This document shows positions 1 to 8,234 of a DNA stretch of 25,424 nucleotides, piece by piece. How positions within the stretch are numbered: the first letter of the stretch is position 1; each line of letters starts with the position of its first letter. The stretch is from a virus, in IMG/VR virus record IMGVR_UViG_3300037584_005151, positions 1-25,424 of that record. One strand, given 5' to 3'. Both the position numbers and the translations under genes were made by a program. The notes beneath the pieces were generated by a model. It was not told where the DNA came from. It did no database searches and saw only the letters and a list, made by a program, of their open reading frames with translations.

Positions 1-66
1 CAATTCCGAAATCGACCAGCCACCATAATGTTTAAGGATAAAGAAAGCTTCGTAGACGCTTTCCAT
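1..66 (-). CDS. Start of a small baseplate-region protein, cut by the window edge
   Basis: Only the first 22 codons are visible, beginning MESVYEAFFILKHYGGWS and running off position 1. The ATG at 66-64 lies 4 bases past the stop of the hub gene, which suggests translational coupling. I recall short acidic proteins with a similar Tyr-Gly-Gly-Trp-Ser segment next to gp26-like hub genes in T4-like phages, but this is memory, not a search. A second frame starting at the ATG overlapping the hub stop codon is also open. I prefer the frame given because its residues look more protein-like. Function is unknown; a role in baseplate hub assembly is inferred from position only. Confidence 0.55.
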   Translation of the reverse strand, partial: MESVYEAFFILKHYGGWSISEL

Positions 67-70
67 GTAC

Positions 71-898
71 TCATCGTTCAGGCCAAAAAAAGTCAGTCCC
101 GAGTGGAACTCTAATAACCTCCTCGTTGCCGCAGTGCTTGCAAACAAAATTGGATTCTAGTTTGATATCTGGAGAGATGAGCTTAAATGCGTCGCGAAGA
201 ACTCTCGAATCACCAGCTGTGAGTTGATCAACGACTTGATCAATTAAAGTTTGTTGATCATAGCCATTGAAAGAAACAACAAAAGACTTCATTTGGTTTG
301 TCAAAATGTTTTCGGTTGGATCTTTTTTGCCTTTGATCATTGCTAGTTCATCTTTACCTAGAAGAGGGCGAATAATTGTTACGATTTTACTCAAAGGCAA
401 TGTTGTCTTGAATGTTCCATCTCCGAGATCTTGAATGTCTAATCCTTCAATCTCATCTCCATGATAAAATTCATTGTTGCCTAGATTAAACTTGTATGCG
501 CTCTTTTCACCGCATGCTGGACATGCAACTTTGGTCTTGTATTCTTCTCCGTAAGCAGATGCTCTAGCGTAGATAATAATTGCGTTTCTATCTCCAACAT
601 AAAGTGATCTTGCATCAATTGCATTGTCTTTAATTACGTTTTGAATCAAACGATCAATCGCGACACCTTGTTTTAGATAAGAACGATTCGTAAGAATGTC
701 TTCGTCTTTTGCTGTCATGTATTTAATTTCAATGACATCTTTACCATGAAGCGGATGTCCTTGTGGATATCTACCTTTGGATGGAAGGTCGACAAATTGT
801 GTCGGAGTTACAAAGTCCAATGGGTTTGCCATTGGCACTTCTTCTGTAGGTTGGGGCTTGTGTCCCTTTAATAAACGTTCTTCGTTGTTTCTTCTCAT
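71..898 (-). CDS. 26: Baseplate hub subunit, T4 gp26-like (T4_baseplate family)
   Basis: A 275-aa protein that I assign to the T4 baseplate family that includes gp26, a component of the central hub from which tube and sheath grow. Visible hallmarks are the N-terminal stretch DLPSKGRYPQGHPLHGK (residues 37-53), an acidic MTAKDEDIL segment that follows, and a YVGDRNAIIIYAR segment near 100-112. Two Cys pairs, CPACG (126-130) and CKHCG (253-257), could form a four-Cys zinc-binding site. The start is the ATG at 898, preceded by TGAGG with about 6 bases spacing. It follows the second tube gene by 17 bases, as expected for tail genes made together. The family call rests on motif memory; a related hub chaperone is the main alternative. 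Confidence 0.75.
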   Translation of the reverse strand: MRRNNEERLLKGHKPQPTEEVPMANPLDFVTPTQFVDLPSKGRYPQGHPLHGKDVIEIKYMTAKDEDILTNRSYLKQGVAIDRLIQNVIKDNAIDARSLYVGDRNAIIIYARASAYGEEYKTKVACPACGEKSAYKFNLGNNEFYHGDEIEGLDIQDLGDGTFKTTLPLSKIVTIIRPLLGKDELAMIKGKKDPTENILTNQMKSFVVSFNGYDQQTLIDQVVDQLTAGDSRVLRDAFKLISPDIKLESNFVCKHCGNEEVIRVPLGTDFFWPER

Positions 899-915
899 TG
901 TTACCTCATTATAAT

Positions 916-1509
916 TTATCTAAGAATCGCATAGTCATAATCTATTGTTAAAGTGACTTCTACGGGTTCTATAGCGCCATACTCAACGCTTCCCCAATCA
1001 ATTTTTGTTATGATTGGATTGTAAAGTTCCCACGTATCAAGGTCATTGCCTTTGTGGTCAATTTTTACCAGTTCAACTTTGCCATCGGCACCATCAGCAC
1101 CACCAAAAACTCTTCCTCTAAAAAAATCTTTAACAGGAGTGGTCAAGTCTGCGAATCCACTATTTGTACCAACTGCTTCATCTTCTTTTGGTGGTCTATA
1201 GCCACTTTTCTTTAACAACTCCCATGCAGCTCTCGTCGCATCAACCATGCTATCTTGAAACCCAGACTTATCATCGGGAACAAAAGTGTCGACAACCGTT
1301 ACGCTTATTGCGTCCCACTTAACGACACCTGGATATTTGTAATAATGATTTATAAGTTTGAATTCTTGAGTTTCAACGTTAGCTTTAGGTAAATCGGCTG
1401 TCTTAACAGTTATAATTGTTTTGCTATTAAATTTTAATTTAAAATTAAACTTTTGTTTAAGCTCTAACGATTTACCAGCGCCACCTAAGTCAGTACCCCA
1501 CCAAGACAC
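916..1509 (-). CDS. Tail-tube-like protein, second paralogue (gp19 or gp54-like)
   Basis: A 197-aa protein paralogous to its upstream neighbour. Both begin with a W-G-T-D-L-G motif, share a central Y-x-x-P-G-x-V-x-W segment (here YPGVVKWDAISVTVVD) and end with NPI-x-TK-x-D-x-GS-x-EYG followed by V-E-V and a Tyr-rich strand. These are features of the T4 gp19 tube fold. In T4, gp54 is a tube-related baseplate protein that starts tube polymerisation, so this copy could be a second tube subunit or a tube initiator or terminator. The start is GTG at 1509 with an AGAGGTGA ribosome-binding site. It begins 9 bases after the preceding stop. Family confidence is good; the exact role is not resolved. 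Confidence 0.75.
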   Translation of the reverse strand: MSWWGTDLGGAGKSLELKQKFNFKLKFNSKTIITVKTADLPKANVETQEFKLINHYYKYPGVVKWDAISVTVVDTFVPDDKSGFQDSMVDATRAAWELLKKSGYRPPKEDEAVGTNSGFADLTTPVKDFFRGRVFGGADGADGKVELVKIDHKGNDLDTWELYNPIITKIDWGSVEYGAIEPVEVTLTIDYDYAILR

Positions 1510-1518
1510 TAGTCACCT

Positions 1519-2091
1519 CTATGAAGCTGGATTTGAAGAATCATAAAGAACCGGAGTTGCTTCGCCGTCAATCAAACATGTCGCCCAATCGTATCTGAAA
1601 GCAATTTGAACTTCAACGAGTCCATCATCACCATACTCTAAAGAGCCAAAATCAGCTTTTGTTAGGATCGGATTCTTAAGAGTCCATTCTTCGATTGTAG
1701 TTCCATCGGCGTCAATCTGCTTAATCTTAACAAAACCGATTGAATCAACCATTGAATTTTTTGAGAATGATGTCAATTGAGAATTTGGCGACCCGGGTAC
1801 CTTGTATCCTGCATCTTCGACAATCTTGGTCAAAGCTCTAACTTGATCTTCATTACCGTCAGGGTCAACAAGAGTCATAGATACTTCTTGCCATTCAACT
1901 TTACCTGGAAAGTAAAATTTATGGTGTAAGAATTGATGTTCTGCTGTTGTGATGTCGTATTTTGGCTTATCGCATGATTTAGCCCACCATACAAAACCCA
2001 ACTCTCCAATTTCGACTTTAAATCTAAATTTTCTTTTAGGATCTCCGAAGTTTGCTCCTTCTGCGCCTAAGTCTGTTCCCCAAAATGCCAT
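1519..2091 (-). CDS. 19: Tail tube protein gp19
   Basis: A 190-aa protein, close to the 163 aa of T4 gp19, which polymerises into the inner tail tube through which DNA passes. It starts MAFWGTDLGAEG, has the YFPGKVEWQEVSMTLVDP segment (about residues 60-77), and ends with NPILTKADFGSLEYGDDG and a V-E-V-x-I strand. It lies directly downstream of the sheath gene, the usual order 18-19. The start is the ATG at 2091 with an AGGAGA ribosome-binding site. A GACTAATTA motif lies 23 bases upstream of the ATG. The next gene is a paralogue, so which copy is the main tube subunit rests on adjacency to the sheath and is an inference. Confidence 0.85.
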   Translation of the reverse strand: MAFWGTDLGAEGANFGDPKRKFRFKVEIGELGFVWWAKSCDKPKYDITTAEHQFLHHKFYFPGKVEWQEVSMTLVDPDGNEDQVRALTKIVEDAGYKVPGSPNSQLTSFSKNSMVDSIGFVKIKQIDADGTTIEEWTLKNPILTKADFGSLEYGDDGLVEVQIAFRYDWATCLIDGEATPVLYDSSNPAS

Positions 2092-2114
2092 AATTATGTT
2101 CTCCTATTTAACTT

Positions 2115-2123
2115 TAATTAGTC
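2115..2123 (-). promoter_or_regulatory. RACTANTTA motif upstream of tail tube gene
   Basis: Reads GACTAATTA on the minus strand, in the short gap after the sheath stop codon and 23 bases before the tube ATG. One of ten intergenic or gene-boundary copies in this window; proposed late promoter element, not demonstrated. Confidence 0.35.
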
Positions 2124-2125
2124 TC

Positions 2126-5100
2126 TTAAACGAATTCCGCGCCGGTCTTTGTGATAACAAAATCAACAACGACAAATTCAATAGCACGAGCGGGCTTAAC
2201 AAAAATCTTAGCGTATAAGATGTTTCTATCAATCAAATCTGGTGTGGTAGTTGTCTCATCCAAAACCAATTTGTAATCTGATAATCCGAATCGTGCTCGA
2301 GCATCTGAAAGGATTGGTTCAACTTGTGATTGAAATCTTCCCCATGTAACAGGTAGGTTCGGATCGAACAACAAATTCTTCGCAACAACGTTAACTCGAG
2401 ACTTCAAGTATAACAGTAATCTTCGAACATTGATTCTATCGAGAGCAGATGCGTCTGCTTGAAGAGTTTTTTGACCGAACACTACTACACCCTCAGCAGG
2501 GAAAGAAGCGATTGGGTTAACATTTCTTTCGTACAAACGATCTCTTTCTCTAGAGTCAACACGTCGTCTTGCCTGAAGAACCTTAGGACCTCTAGGGCCT
2601 CCAAGTGTTCCAAGCCCACCACGATTAAATCCTGCAGGTGCAAACCATACGTCAGTTTGTGCCTGAGACTTAGCCAATGCTCCAAGAGCAGCAACAGATG
2701 GCGGAAGCCATACGTATTGTCCACCATTTAAGCTATCGACAGCTTGTACATACGGGAAGTAAGCAGCAGCATAAGAAGAGTTCAAGTTTCTTTGTTTAAG
2801 TTGATCAACAACTTCGTCAACACTACCAATAGAAGTATCTTCTGTTTGAGCAGATGTTCTCTCAGCTTGAGGCAAGTAGTCGCCTTGAAGGTCAATGATT
2901 GCCAACACGTCTTGTCGTGTCTCGGCAACATCAATCAAGCGATTAGTTATAACCGGTTTACGAACACCAGGCATGAGTAGCAAGTTTGCAGGAACAATTT
3001 CTGGATCCAAGATTGAATCGATTGCTTTGTTGATTGTATAATGAGTATAGTCAGCAGCATCATCTCTCGCAGAAGAGATACGTCCGTCACGGAGTGGCTC
3101 TTTTTCTGTGATGTCAAATCCTTCGTGTCCACCCCACATTGGCATCATGAACTGACGCACGTTTTTGTCGAGAAGTTGTCCGAAAGAATTCAATTGAGAA
3201 TAAGATTTATCAACAGGCGCATTTGCGTCATAGGCACCAGATACATAAGTTACTACGTTTGTACTAGTGTTAATCTTGATGTCGTCCAAAGTGAACACAT
3301 AAGAATATTCTAATGCCGCAGAGTTGGTGCTTGGATCATAAGAGTCAACATCGACAGGAAGTCTTCTCAAGTAATCAACATAATCTGGATCATTTTGATT
3401 TGATGTTGTTGAAAGTTTTGGACGGATTCCCCAGTAAGCACGGTATGGATTTGATGCCCCACCTTCTGTTCCATTTTGTCTCAATGGAATTGATGGGAAT
3501 TCAAATGATGCAGAGTAAGCAACAGGTCCGGCAACAAATAGGTTAGATGCACCACCAGCAGCTGGCATAGCGAGATTACCTTTAACAAAAGCCTGAGCAA
3601 AGTTTGTGCTGTCGGTACCATCAGTACCAGTTGCGATTGTTATGCGTGAAAACGTATCGACGGGATCTGTAATTACAACATTGTAATAAGGACCAATCGA
3701 GTCAGCTACAATTGTAACAAGACCAGTTGAAGTTTCAGATGCACTATAGTCATCTATTGAGTTAATCAAAACAGCAACAGCTTGTGCTGTTAGAGTATCT
3801 GTGTTTGTTGTCGCTGGGTGTATTTCAGCTACCTTAGTGGTAGCATTGAAAGTTGTATCAGCTGCCCCCGCTGAAGCAACAAAATTAATTGTGTGAGCCC
3901 CTAGGTCTGGGTGAGTAAATACAATTTGATCACCGACAGCAAGTCCATCAGAAAAATCAATTGTTCTAGTCGCCTTAGCTCCATGACCGGTATCGGTTGC
4001 CAAGGCATTAGCACCGGTTGATCCATCCACAAGAGTAAATCCTTTTGGACGAACAGGGCCACGGAAACCAGCAGGAAGAAGACCTTGTCCACCGTTTTCT
4101 TGATCGATTACTGTGTCGATTTCAACATAAACTAAGTCAGATTGATTTTGGTATTCACCTTTTGTGATGTACCTTCTATCTTCTTCGTCCCATGATAAGA
4201 ACTGGGTTCCAATTCTTTTTCCGATGTAATCTACAGAAGACTTGTTCAAGTTAACGCCTGTATATCTTTCGACTGTTTGTCCTGCCATGTTTTTGATGCA
4301 TACCGTAAAAGATCCATAAGGATTAACAACAGGGTTAGGGGATTCAGCAATCTCTTCGATTCCAACCATGTAATTCTTTTGGATGTCATCTCCAACATGT
4401 AATGTTTTCAAGCGGAACAATTGAACTTGATTCTTTTCTTGTTGAGAAACAACCCAACCAGATTGAGCTTCTTTCGCTCCCTCTTTGTGATCAGCCCAGT
4501 TAACAGAGCCAGATTGAAGAGGAAGTAAGATTCCGTATGCCGCACCGGCAACCAATCCATCTAAAGAGCGGTCAACTAGTTCTCTTGTAAAAGATTCACC
4601 AAGCCAATAAGTTTTTCTAGATGAAGCAGCAATTGTGTCTTCATTTACTAATTGAGGATTTGTGTTAAATGCGCCTCTAATGTATTGTGAGTGATTTCTA
4701 TCAAAATTAAAAGGAATTGTTCGTCCAACTTTTGTATTGCTTTCGTCATAGATTGCAAGTTTAAAGCCACAATTATTACCAGCAGACTTTAGGAACTCAC
4801 CAGTTCTTGTAATATCATTAGATCCTGACGTAGAATTTCCAACGAGGCCTAAGTAACCTTTGTTTGCGTAAAAAACAGCAGCCAATGATCCAGTCGTCAT
4901 TGTGTTGGCCGACGCTGAAGCGATAACAAAAAGACCGTAAGCTGTACCATTTGTTGCATGGGCAGACCCCAGCGTACCAGAAACTTCCCAACCAGCCTTA
5001 CCAGTTGTATTGTTGGAAGGTGTCACAGCTTGCTCTCCTGCAAGTCTAACGATTGTTATTGGTGATTCTTCAGATGCCAACCATGCTTGAGCAGCATAGG

Positions 5101-5353
5101 ATGCATACGTAGGACCAGTTGTGTTTCCATCACGCCACATGTCACCTTGTACACCGCTTCCACCAGGAACGGGTGCGCCAAATACTGTAATAAAGTCATC
5201 CAACGTGCGTACTTTTACGGGCTTATTAGCAGGTCCTTTTCTGGTGCGTCCAATAATAATTGGTCCTTCTGCTTCCACCTCGGCAGGGATGAAACTTTGG
5301 TCGATCTCACGGATTTCAACTCCGGGTGATAGAAAATCAAATTTTTTAGCCAT
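2126..5353 (-). CDS. 18: Contractile tail sheath protein gp18, enlarged
   Basis: A 1075-aa sheath subunit, which polymerises around the tube and contracts during infection. The N-terminus has the conserved F-x-SPGVEIREID segment. The C-terminal half carries classic sheath signatures: NGGQYVWLPPSVAALGALAK, WFAPAGFNRGGLG, an R-D-R-LYE-x-NVNPIASFP segment, VVVFGQKTLQ, ALDRINVRRLLLYLK, and the terminal DFVITKTGAEFV. T4 gp18 is about 659 aa, so several hundred residues are extra. Part of this is an inserted beta-type domain at about residues 460-587. The ATG at 5353 is chosen over TTG at 5359 because AAGGAG lies 8 bases before it. It follows the tail-terminator gene, and a CACTATTTA motif lies 35 bases upstream. 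Confidence 0.97.
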   Translation of the reverse strand: MAKKFDFLSPGVEIREIDQSFIPAEVEAEGPIIIGRTRKGPANKPVKVRTLDDFITVFGAPVPGGSGVQGDMWRDGNTTGPTYASYAAQAWLASEESPITIVRLAGEQAVTPSNNTTGKAGWEVSGTLGSAHATNGTAYGLFVIASASANTMTTGSLAAVFYANKGYLGLVGNSTSGSNDITRTGEFLKSAGNNCGFKLAIYDESNTKVGRTIPFNFDRNHSQYIRGAFNTNPQLVNEDTIAASSRKTYWLGESFTRELVDRSLDGLVAGAAYGILLPLQSGSVNWADHKEGAKEAQSGWVVSQQEKNQVQLFRLKTLHVGDDIQKNYMVGIEEIAESPNPVVNPYGSFTVCIKNMAGQTVERYTGVNLNKSSVDYIGKRIGTQFLSWDEEDRRYITKGEYQNQSDLVYVEIDTVIDQENGGQGLLPAGFRGPVRPKGFTLVDGSTGANALATDTGHGAKATRTIDFSDGLAVGDQIVFTHPDLGAHTINFVASAGAADTTFNATTKVAEIHPATTNTDTLTAQAVAVLINSIDDYSASETSTGLVTIVADSIGPYYNVVITDPVDTFSRITIATGTDGTDSTNFAQAFVKGNLAMPAAGGASNLFVAGPVAYSASFEFPSIPLRQNGTEGGASNPYRAYWGIRPKLSTTSNQNDPDYVDYLRRLPVDVDSYDPSTNSAALEYSYVFTLDDIKINTSTNVVTYVSGAYDANAPVDKSYSQLNSFGQLLDKNVRQFMMPMWGGHEGFDITEKEPLRDGRISSARDDAADYTHYTINKAIDSILDPEIVPANLLLMPGVRKPVITNRLIDVAETRQDVLAIIDLQGDYLPQAERTSAQTEDTSIGSVDEVVDQLKQRNLNSSYAAAYFPYVQAVDSLNGGQYVWLPPSVAALGALAKSQAQTDVWFAPAGFNRGGLGTLGGPRGPKVLQARRRVDSRERDRLYERNVNPIASFPAEGVVVFGQKTLQADASALDRINVRRLLLYLKSRVNVVAKNLLFDPNLPVTWGRFQSQVEPILSDARARFGLSDYKLVLDETTTTPDLIDRNILYAKIFVKPARAIEFVVVDFVITKTGAEFV
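3590..3980 (-). other. Inserted accessory domain within the sheath protein
   Basis: Residues about 460-587 of the sheath have the pattern ATRTIDFSDG, then HTINFVAS, then an Ala/Thr-rich helix with AVAVLINS, then GLVTIVADSIGPYYN and a terminal TIATGTDGTD. This reads as a compact beta domain inserted in the sheath. The neighbouring protein at 8295-9296 carries a segment with the same order of motifs. Boundaries are approximate. Confidence 0.55.
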
Positions 5354-5388
5354 CGACAAATCTCCTTAAATAAAATTTTATTTCTTAT

Positions 5389-5397
5389 TAAATAGTG
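5389..5397 (-). promoter_or_regulatory. RACTANTTA-like motif upstream of sheath gene
   Basis: Reads CACTATTTA on the minus strand, between the tail-terminator stop and the sheath ATG, 35 bases upstream of the ATG. The first base is C rather than A or G. Candidate late promoter element. Confidence 0.35.
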
Positions 5398-5418
5398 GCT
5401 CTAAACTTCAAAGTCACT

Positions 5419-6249
5419 TTAAAATTCTCTTGATGTATCTCTTTCCCATGGCTTTTCTTCGCCAACGATTACTCGCTCTCTTGAAATTTTTACATCCACT
5501 ATACTTTCTTTTTTTATAATCTTTGGTGCTTCTTCGTTTTCTCCGTCTCCTAGGAGATAACCAAGCACTCTAAGTTCAATTGTTGTTTTAAATTTTCTCT
5601 CTTCTTCCCCAAGGTTTGAGGAATTGTTTTCTTGCGCCATGCTTCCTTCGATAAATGTTTCGTATCTATGACCATCATATCTAGCAAAGAGGGCATTTAA
5701 TTGTCCTGTTTTAGTTGCAAATGGAGTGACGAGGTCGTTCATTTGCTGTTGGTACTCTGTTGACAGAGTGATTGTGTATCCGACCTTCACCCATACCGGT
5801 ATTGGCATGTATAACTCTTCGTACACAACTTTTGGGGATTCGATTGGAGAATGGTGTTCATTTGATTTTAGGTTAGAAATTGTGGAGGAGAACTTTCTTG
5901 TAGATCTCTGCATTATCCTCTTTGCAACAGGTCTCGGGTGTTTTGTGTAATCTCCTTGTCCTGTTGTCGGGTAATCGTGAGCTTGATACCCTCCTTTGAA
6001 TGCGAAGTCTTTTTCAAACGATTTTCTCTGAATGGTAATCAAGGGAAGTTTTAGCTTACCAACAGAATCTCTAATGTCTTTTCTTTTTATGTGGTATGCT
6101 CTCTCCGGAGAAATCCAAAGAACGGGAACTTTTTTGAATCCATCGTTTGCTTTTGTGTGTAAATCAAACTTGTTATCGATTAAATCATAAATGGCAAGAT
6201 CTATGGTTTCAATTGTTGAAGGCTTTAATGGAATTATCTTATCTTGCAT
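5419..6249 (-). CDS. 15: Tail terminator / sheath stabiliser, gp15-like
   Basis: A 276-aa protein, close to the 272 aa of T4 gp15, which caps the tail and joins it to the neck. The central part has a pattern I associate with gp15: a P-I-P-V-W-V-K-V-GYTITLSTEYQQQMNDLV segment, in which a beta strand is followed by T-x-Y-x-x-x-M, then ITLFA-type strands and a predicted beta-rich C-terminal half. The acidic tail ends EKPWERDTSREF. It lies between the gp14-like neck gene and the sheath, where gene 15 sits apart from the missing 16/17. The ATG at 6249 overlaps the previous gene by 11 bases and has AAGAGA upstream; a GTG at 6258 is the alternative start. The family call uses size, position and remembered motifs. 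Confidence 0.7.
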   Translation of the reverse strand: MQDKIIPLKPSTIETIDLAIYDLIDNKFDLHTKANDGFKKVPVLWISPERAYHIKRKDIRDSVGKLKLPLITIQRKSFEKDFAFKGGYQAHDYPTTGQGDYTKHPRPVAKRIMQRSTRKFSSTISNLKSNEHHSPIESPKVVYEELYMPIPVWVKVGYTITLSTEYQQQMNDLVTPFATKTGQLNALFARYDGHRYETFIEGSMAQENNSSNLGEEERKFKTTIELRVLGYLLGDGENEEAPKIIKKESIVDVKISRERVIVGEEKPWERDTSREF

Positions 6250-6724
6250 TGAATACACCGTCTCTTGCTCTAATACATTCGGCAGTTACTTCGAATCTGC
6301 TCTCAATTTGTCCAAATAATTGTTTTGGTTCATTAATTTTTACTATCTCATAGTAAATACTGCCGTATCGGACGAAATCTCCTTCTCTTACAAACAAATT
6401 TTGATCCTCAGTCAACCTTCTCTTGTGGAAATTAACTTTTAGACCAGTTTTCTTATCGATACCAACGCCTTCCATGAATTCAGTTTCAACACCCATGTAT
6501 TCTACAAGAGCAAATACTCTAATTGGGTGTAAAAAGTTTTTTTCAATCGCCTCACCATACAGTGGATGAAAGTTTGTCCTTTCAACATCGATAGGGAAAT
6601 ACAAAATTTGCTGTCCGACAACTCTTTCGATGATTTCATCATTGACTTGTTTGACGAGGTTCTTTTCTTTTTCTCCAAGAAACATTGGAGCCGGTGGTTG
6701 CGTTGGTCTTTCCCATTTTGACAT
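6239..6724 (-). CDS. 14: Neck / head-completion protein, gp14-like
   Basis: A 161-aa protein between the gp13-like and gp15-like genes. It has a short Pro-rich N-terminus, a predicted N-terminal helix (EKEKNLVKQVNDEIIERVVG), then FPIDVERTNFHPLYGEAIE and PIRVFALVEYMG, followed by a beta-rich half with VREGDFVRYGSIYYEIVKI. That beta-barrel-like layout fits a head-completion or connector protein. T4 gp14 is longer (256 aa), so this may be a shorter form or a different connector family. The ATG at 6724 has AGGATAATTGA upstream, with AGGA inside the last codons of the preceding gene, so the two are probably translated together. Confidence 0.6.
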   Translation of the reverse strand: MSKWERPTQPPAPMFLGEKEKNLVKQVNDEIIERVVGQQILYFPIDVERTNFHPLYGEAIEKNFLHPIRVFALVEYMGVETEFMEGVGIDKKTGLKVNFHKRRLTEDQNLFVREGDFVRYGSIYYEIVKINEPKQLFGQIESRFEVTAECIRARDGVFNAR

Positions 6725-6728
6725 TCAA

Positions 6729-7970
6729 TTATCCTACAAAAATCTTCAATGGCGTCTTCCCAATAATTGCATCAGTGTTGTCAATAAATGATTTGTCGGC
6801 TTCCGCAAGTTTAATGTAAAGCATTTCGTCAAGTTGTTTATTCAACTCCTCTCGAAGAGCGGTTTGTTCGGCTTGCGCTTGAGACAATAGATCTGAGGCA
6901 TTAAGGGTAACGTTATCTCCCGGAATTGGGACGCTTCCTCCAAACTTACCACGAACCTGTCCAAGAGTTTCCTTTGATAGAGCCAAGGCAAAGCGACGAA
7001 TCCATTGTTGACCAATGGAATTGATTTTGTCGAATGGAATGTTTTCCATTGGCATTGTATTCATGTTATTGACACCGTCAACACCAGAATCGTACGATCC
7101 GGTTGCAAAAGCGCCACTATCGTTTTCAACTGTAAATCTGAGCCAAAACTTTTCCGGAGACACGGAATCGGGTGTTGGATAAATTTTAAGCTTGTTGTCG
7201 TTTATTTCGTATGAGTAATGCGATGTTCTTGTATAAAGATGATCTTCGTATGCTACAGCTTGTGCTTTATTTTGCCAAGCAGGAATAACATTGAATGTTG
7301 AGTCATCGGCATATTGTCCATAGTTATGAAAATCACCAACAACGTTAAGTCCGCCATAGTACCCATAAAACCTCCACATTTGTCTTGGTGAAACATAGTA
7401 TATTTGTCTAATTTTAATTCTTTTATTGCCCATGCCATCGTATGGGGTGTTTGCTTGAGAGGCTGACACTAGCTGTTGAAGATCATAATCTTGTTGATCA
7501 GCAACTCTGTCAATGGAAGCAGAGAATAAAGGTTCTGTTCCACCAACCAAGGCTTCTGAGGAAAACTTATCTCCAACTCTGAAAGCATAATCAAATTGAA
7601 ACTTGGGATACTTAAGTGAAAGGTCATCTGTACCAGTTACAGTTCCCTTGTGATCAAAAGACCCCGTAGCGCTTCCTAGGGCGCTTCCTAAGGCGTTTCT
7701 AGCTTGATGGAGGTTCACTATGTAGGAATACTCTAAACAAGCCTCCTCGTAGTGATTATAGACGTTTACAGCCTTGATTTCAATGTCAAGGACGTCTCCA
7801 CCTAATCTTTTAAATGTGTATGCTACTTGCGCAGCGGCTCCAGCTTGAAATGCACTGTTGGCTCCATAGAAACCTATAGCCAATGATGCTTGAACATCTG
7901 CGGATGTTCCAGTAGCAGGTAAGGCAATCGCTGATGTGGTAGAAGTTGGTGTTAAATCGGGAAAAGCCAT
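6729..7970 (-). CDS. 13: Neck protein, gp13-like
   Basis: A 413-aa protein placed first in the 13-14-15 block. T4 gp13 (309 aa) helps form the neck that closes the DNA-filled head. Conserved-looking parts include an aromatic-rich core (RQIYYVSPRQMWRFYGYYGG) and a C-terminal segment with FALALSKETLGQVRGKFGG, SVPIPGDNVTLNASDLLSQA and a long helix of EQ/EE repeats, which matches my memory of the gp13 C-terminus. The start is the ATG at 7970 with a strong GACGGAGG site. A terminator and a GACTAATTA motif lie just upstream, suggesting it opens a new transcription unit. The match is by motif order and position, not by database search. Confidence 0.68.
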   Translation of the reverse strand: MAFPDLTPTSTTSAIALPATGTSADVQASLAIGFYGANSAFQAGAAAQVAYTFKRLGGDVLDIEIKAVNVYNHYEEACLEYSYIVNLHQARNALGSALGSATGSFDHKGTVTGTDDLSLKYPKFQFDYAFRVGDKFSSEALVGGTEPLFSASIDRVADQQDYDLQQLVSASQANTPYDGMGNKRIKIRQIYYVSPRQMWRFYGYYGGLNVVGDFHNYGQYADDSTFNVIPAWQNKAQAVAYEDHLYTRTSHYSYEINDNKLKIYPTPDSVSPEKFWLRFTVENDSGAFATGSYDSGVDGVNNMNTMPMENIPFDKINSIGQQWIRRFALALSKETLGQVRGKFGGSVPIPGDNVTLNASDLLSQAQAEQTALREELNKQLDEMLYIKLAEADKSFIDNTDAIIGKTPLKIFVG

Positions 7971-7989
7971 TTCATATCCTCCGTCTTCT

Positions 7990-7998
7990 TAATTAGTC
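7990..7998 (-). promoter_or_regulatory. RACTANTTA motif upstream of neck gene
   Basis: Reads GACTAATTA on the minus strand. It lies just after the terminator hairpin of the Lys-rich gene and 19 bases before the neck gene ATG, the arrangement expected for a promoter that starts a new unit. Confidence 0.4.
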
Positions 7999-8000
7999 TG

Positions 8001-8037
8001 AGTAAAGAGAAACCTCCGACGTAAAACATCGGAGGTT
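8001..8037 (-). terminator. Rho-independent terminator after the Lys-rich gene
   Basis: Perfect inverted repeat AACCTCCGA (8011-8019) and TCGGAGGTT (8029-8037). On the minus strand the stem gains a G-C and a G-T pair and closes on a short loop, followed by TCTCTTTACT. The repeat itself is symmetric, but the T-rich tail is better on the minus strand, matching gene direction. Confidence 0.75.
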
Positions 8038-8060
8038 CAAAGGAATGTAATGAAACAATT

Positions 8061-8234
8061 CTATTCTTCTTTTTTAGCTTCAGCTTTTTTCTTTGGTGCT
8101 GCTTTCTTTTTAGGAGCAGCTTTCTTTTTAGCCTCAGCTTCTTTTTTCTTTTTGGCTTGTGCTTTAGCTTCTTCGACAGCTTTCGCCGCTTCTTCAAGCT
8201 TTCGCTTTACAGCCATTCTTCTTCTACCAGACAT
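8061..8234 (-). CDS. 57-aa Lys/Ala-rich basic protein
   Basis: A short gene with a GGAG site 8 bases before the ATG at 8234. The protein starts MSGRRRMAVKRKLEEAAK, continues as a charged Ala/Glu/Lys helix, and then has two AAPKKK units near residues 39-50 and an acidic end. Pro-Lys-Lys-Lys repeats resemble histone H1 or bacterial nucleoid-protein tails, so binding DNA or filling the head is plausible but unproven. The segment KLEE followed by A (residues 12-16) fits the L-x-E consensus cut by T4-type prohead protease. The gene stands alone between two hairpin terminators, with an AACTATTTA motif 22 bases upstream, so it looks like its own unit. The other reading frames here give low-complexity shadows. 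Confidence 0.8.
   Translation of the reverse strand: MSGRRRMAVKRKLEEAAKAVEEAKAQAKKKKEAEAKKKAAPKKKAAPKKKAEAKKEE

Noticed and set aside
2459-3546. Several plus- and minus-strand 60-90 aa frames inside the sheath gene
   Set aside because: All lie within the well-supported sheath coding sequence and have no motifs or start signals of their own.
7952-8197. Minus-strand frame giving an 81-aa Lys/Arg-rich protein
   Set aside because: It is the shifted frame of the 57-aa gene at 8061-8234, lacks a good ribosome-binding site, and runs through the terminator and into the neck gene start.
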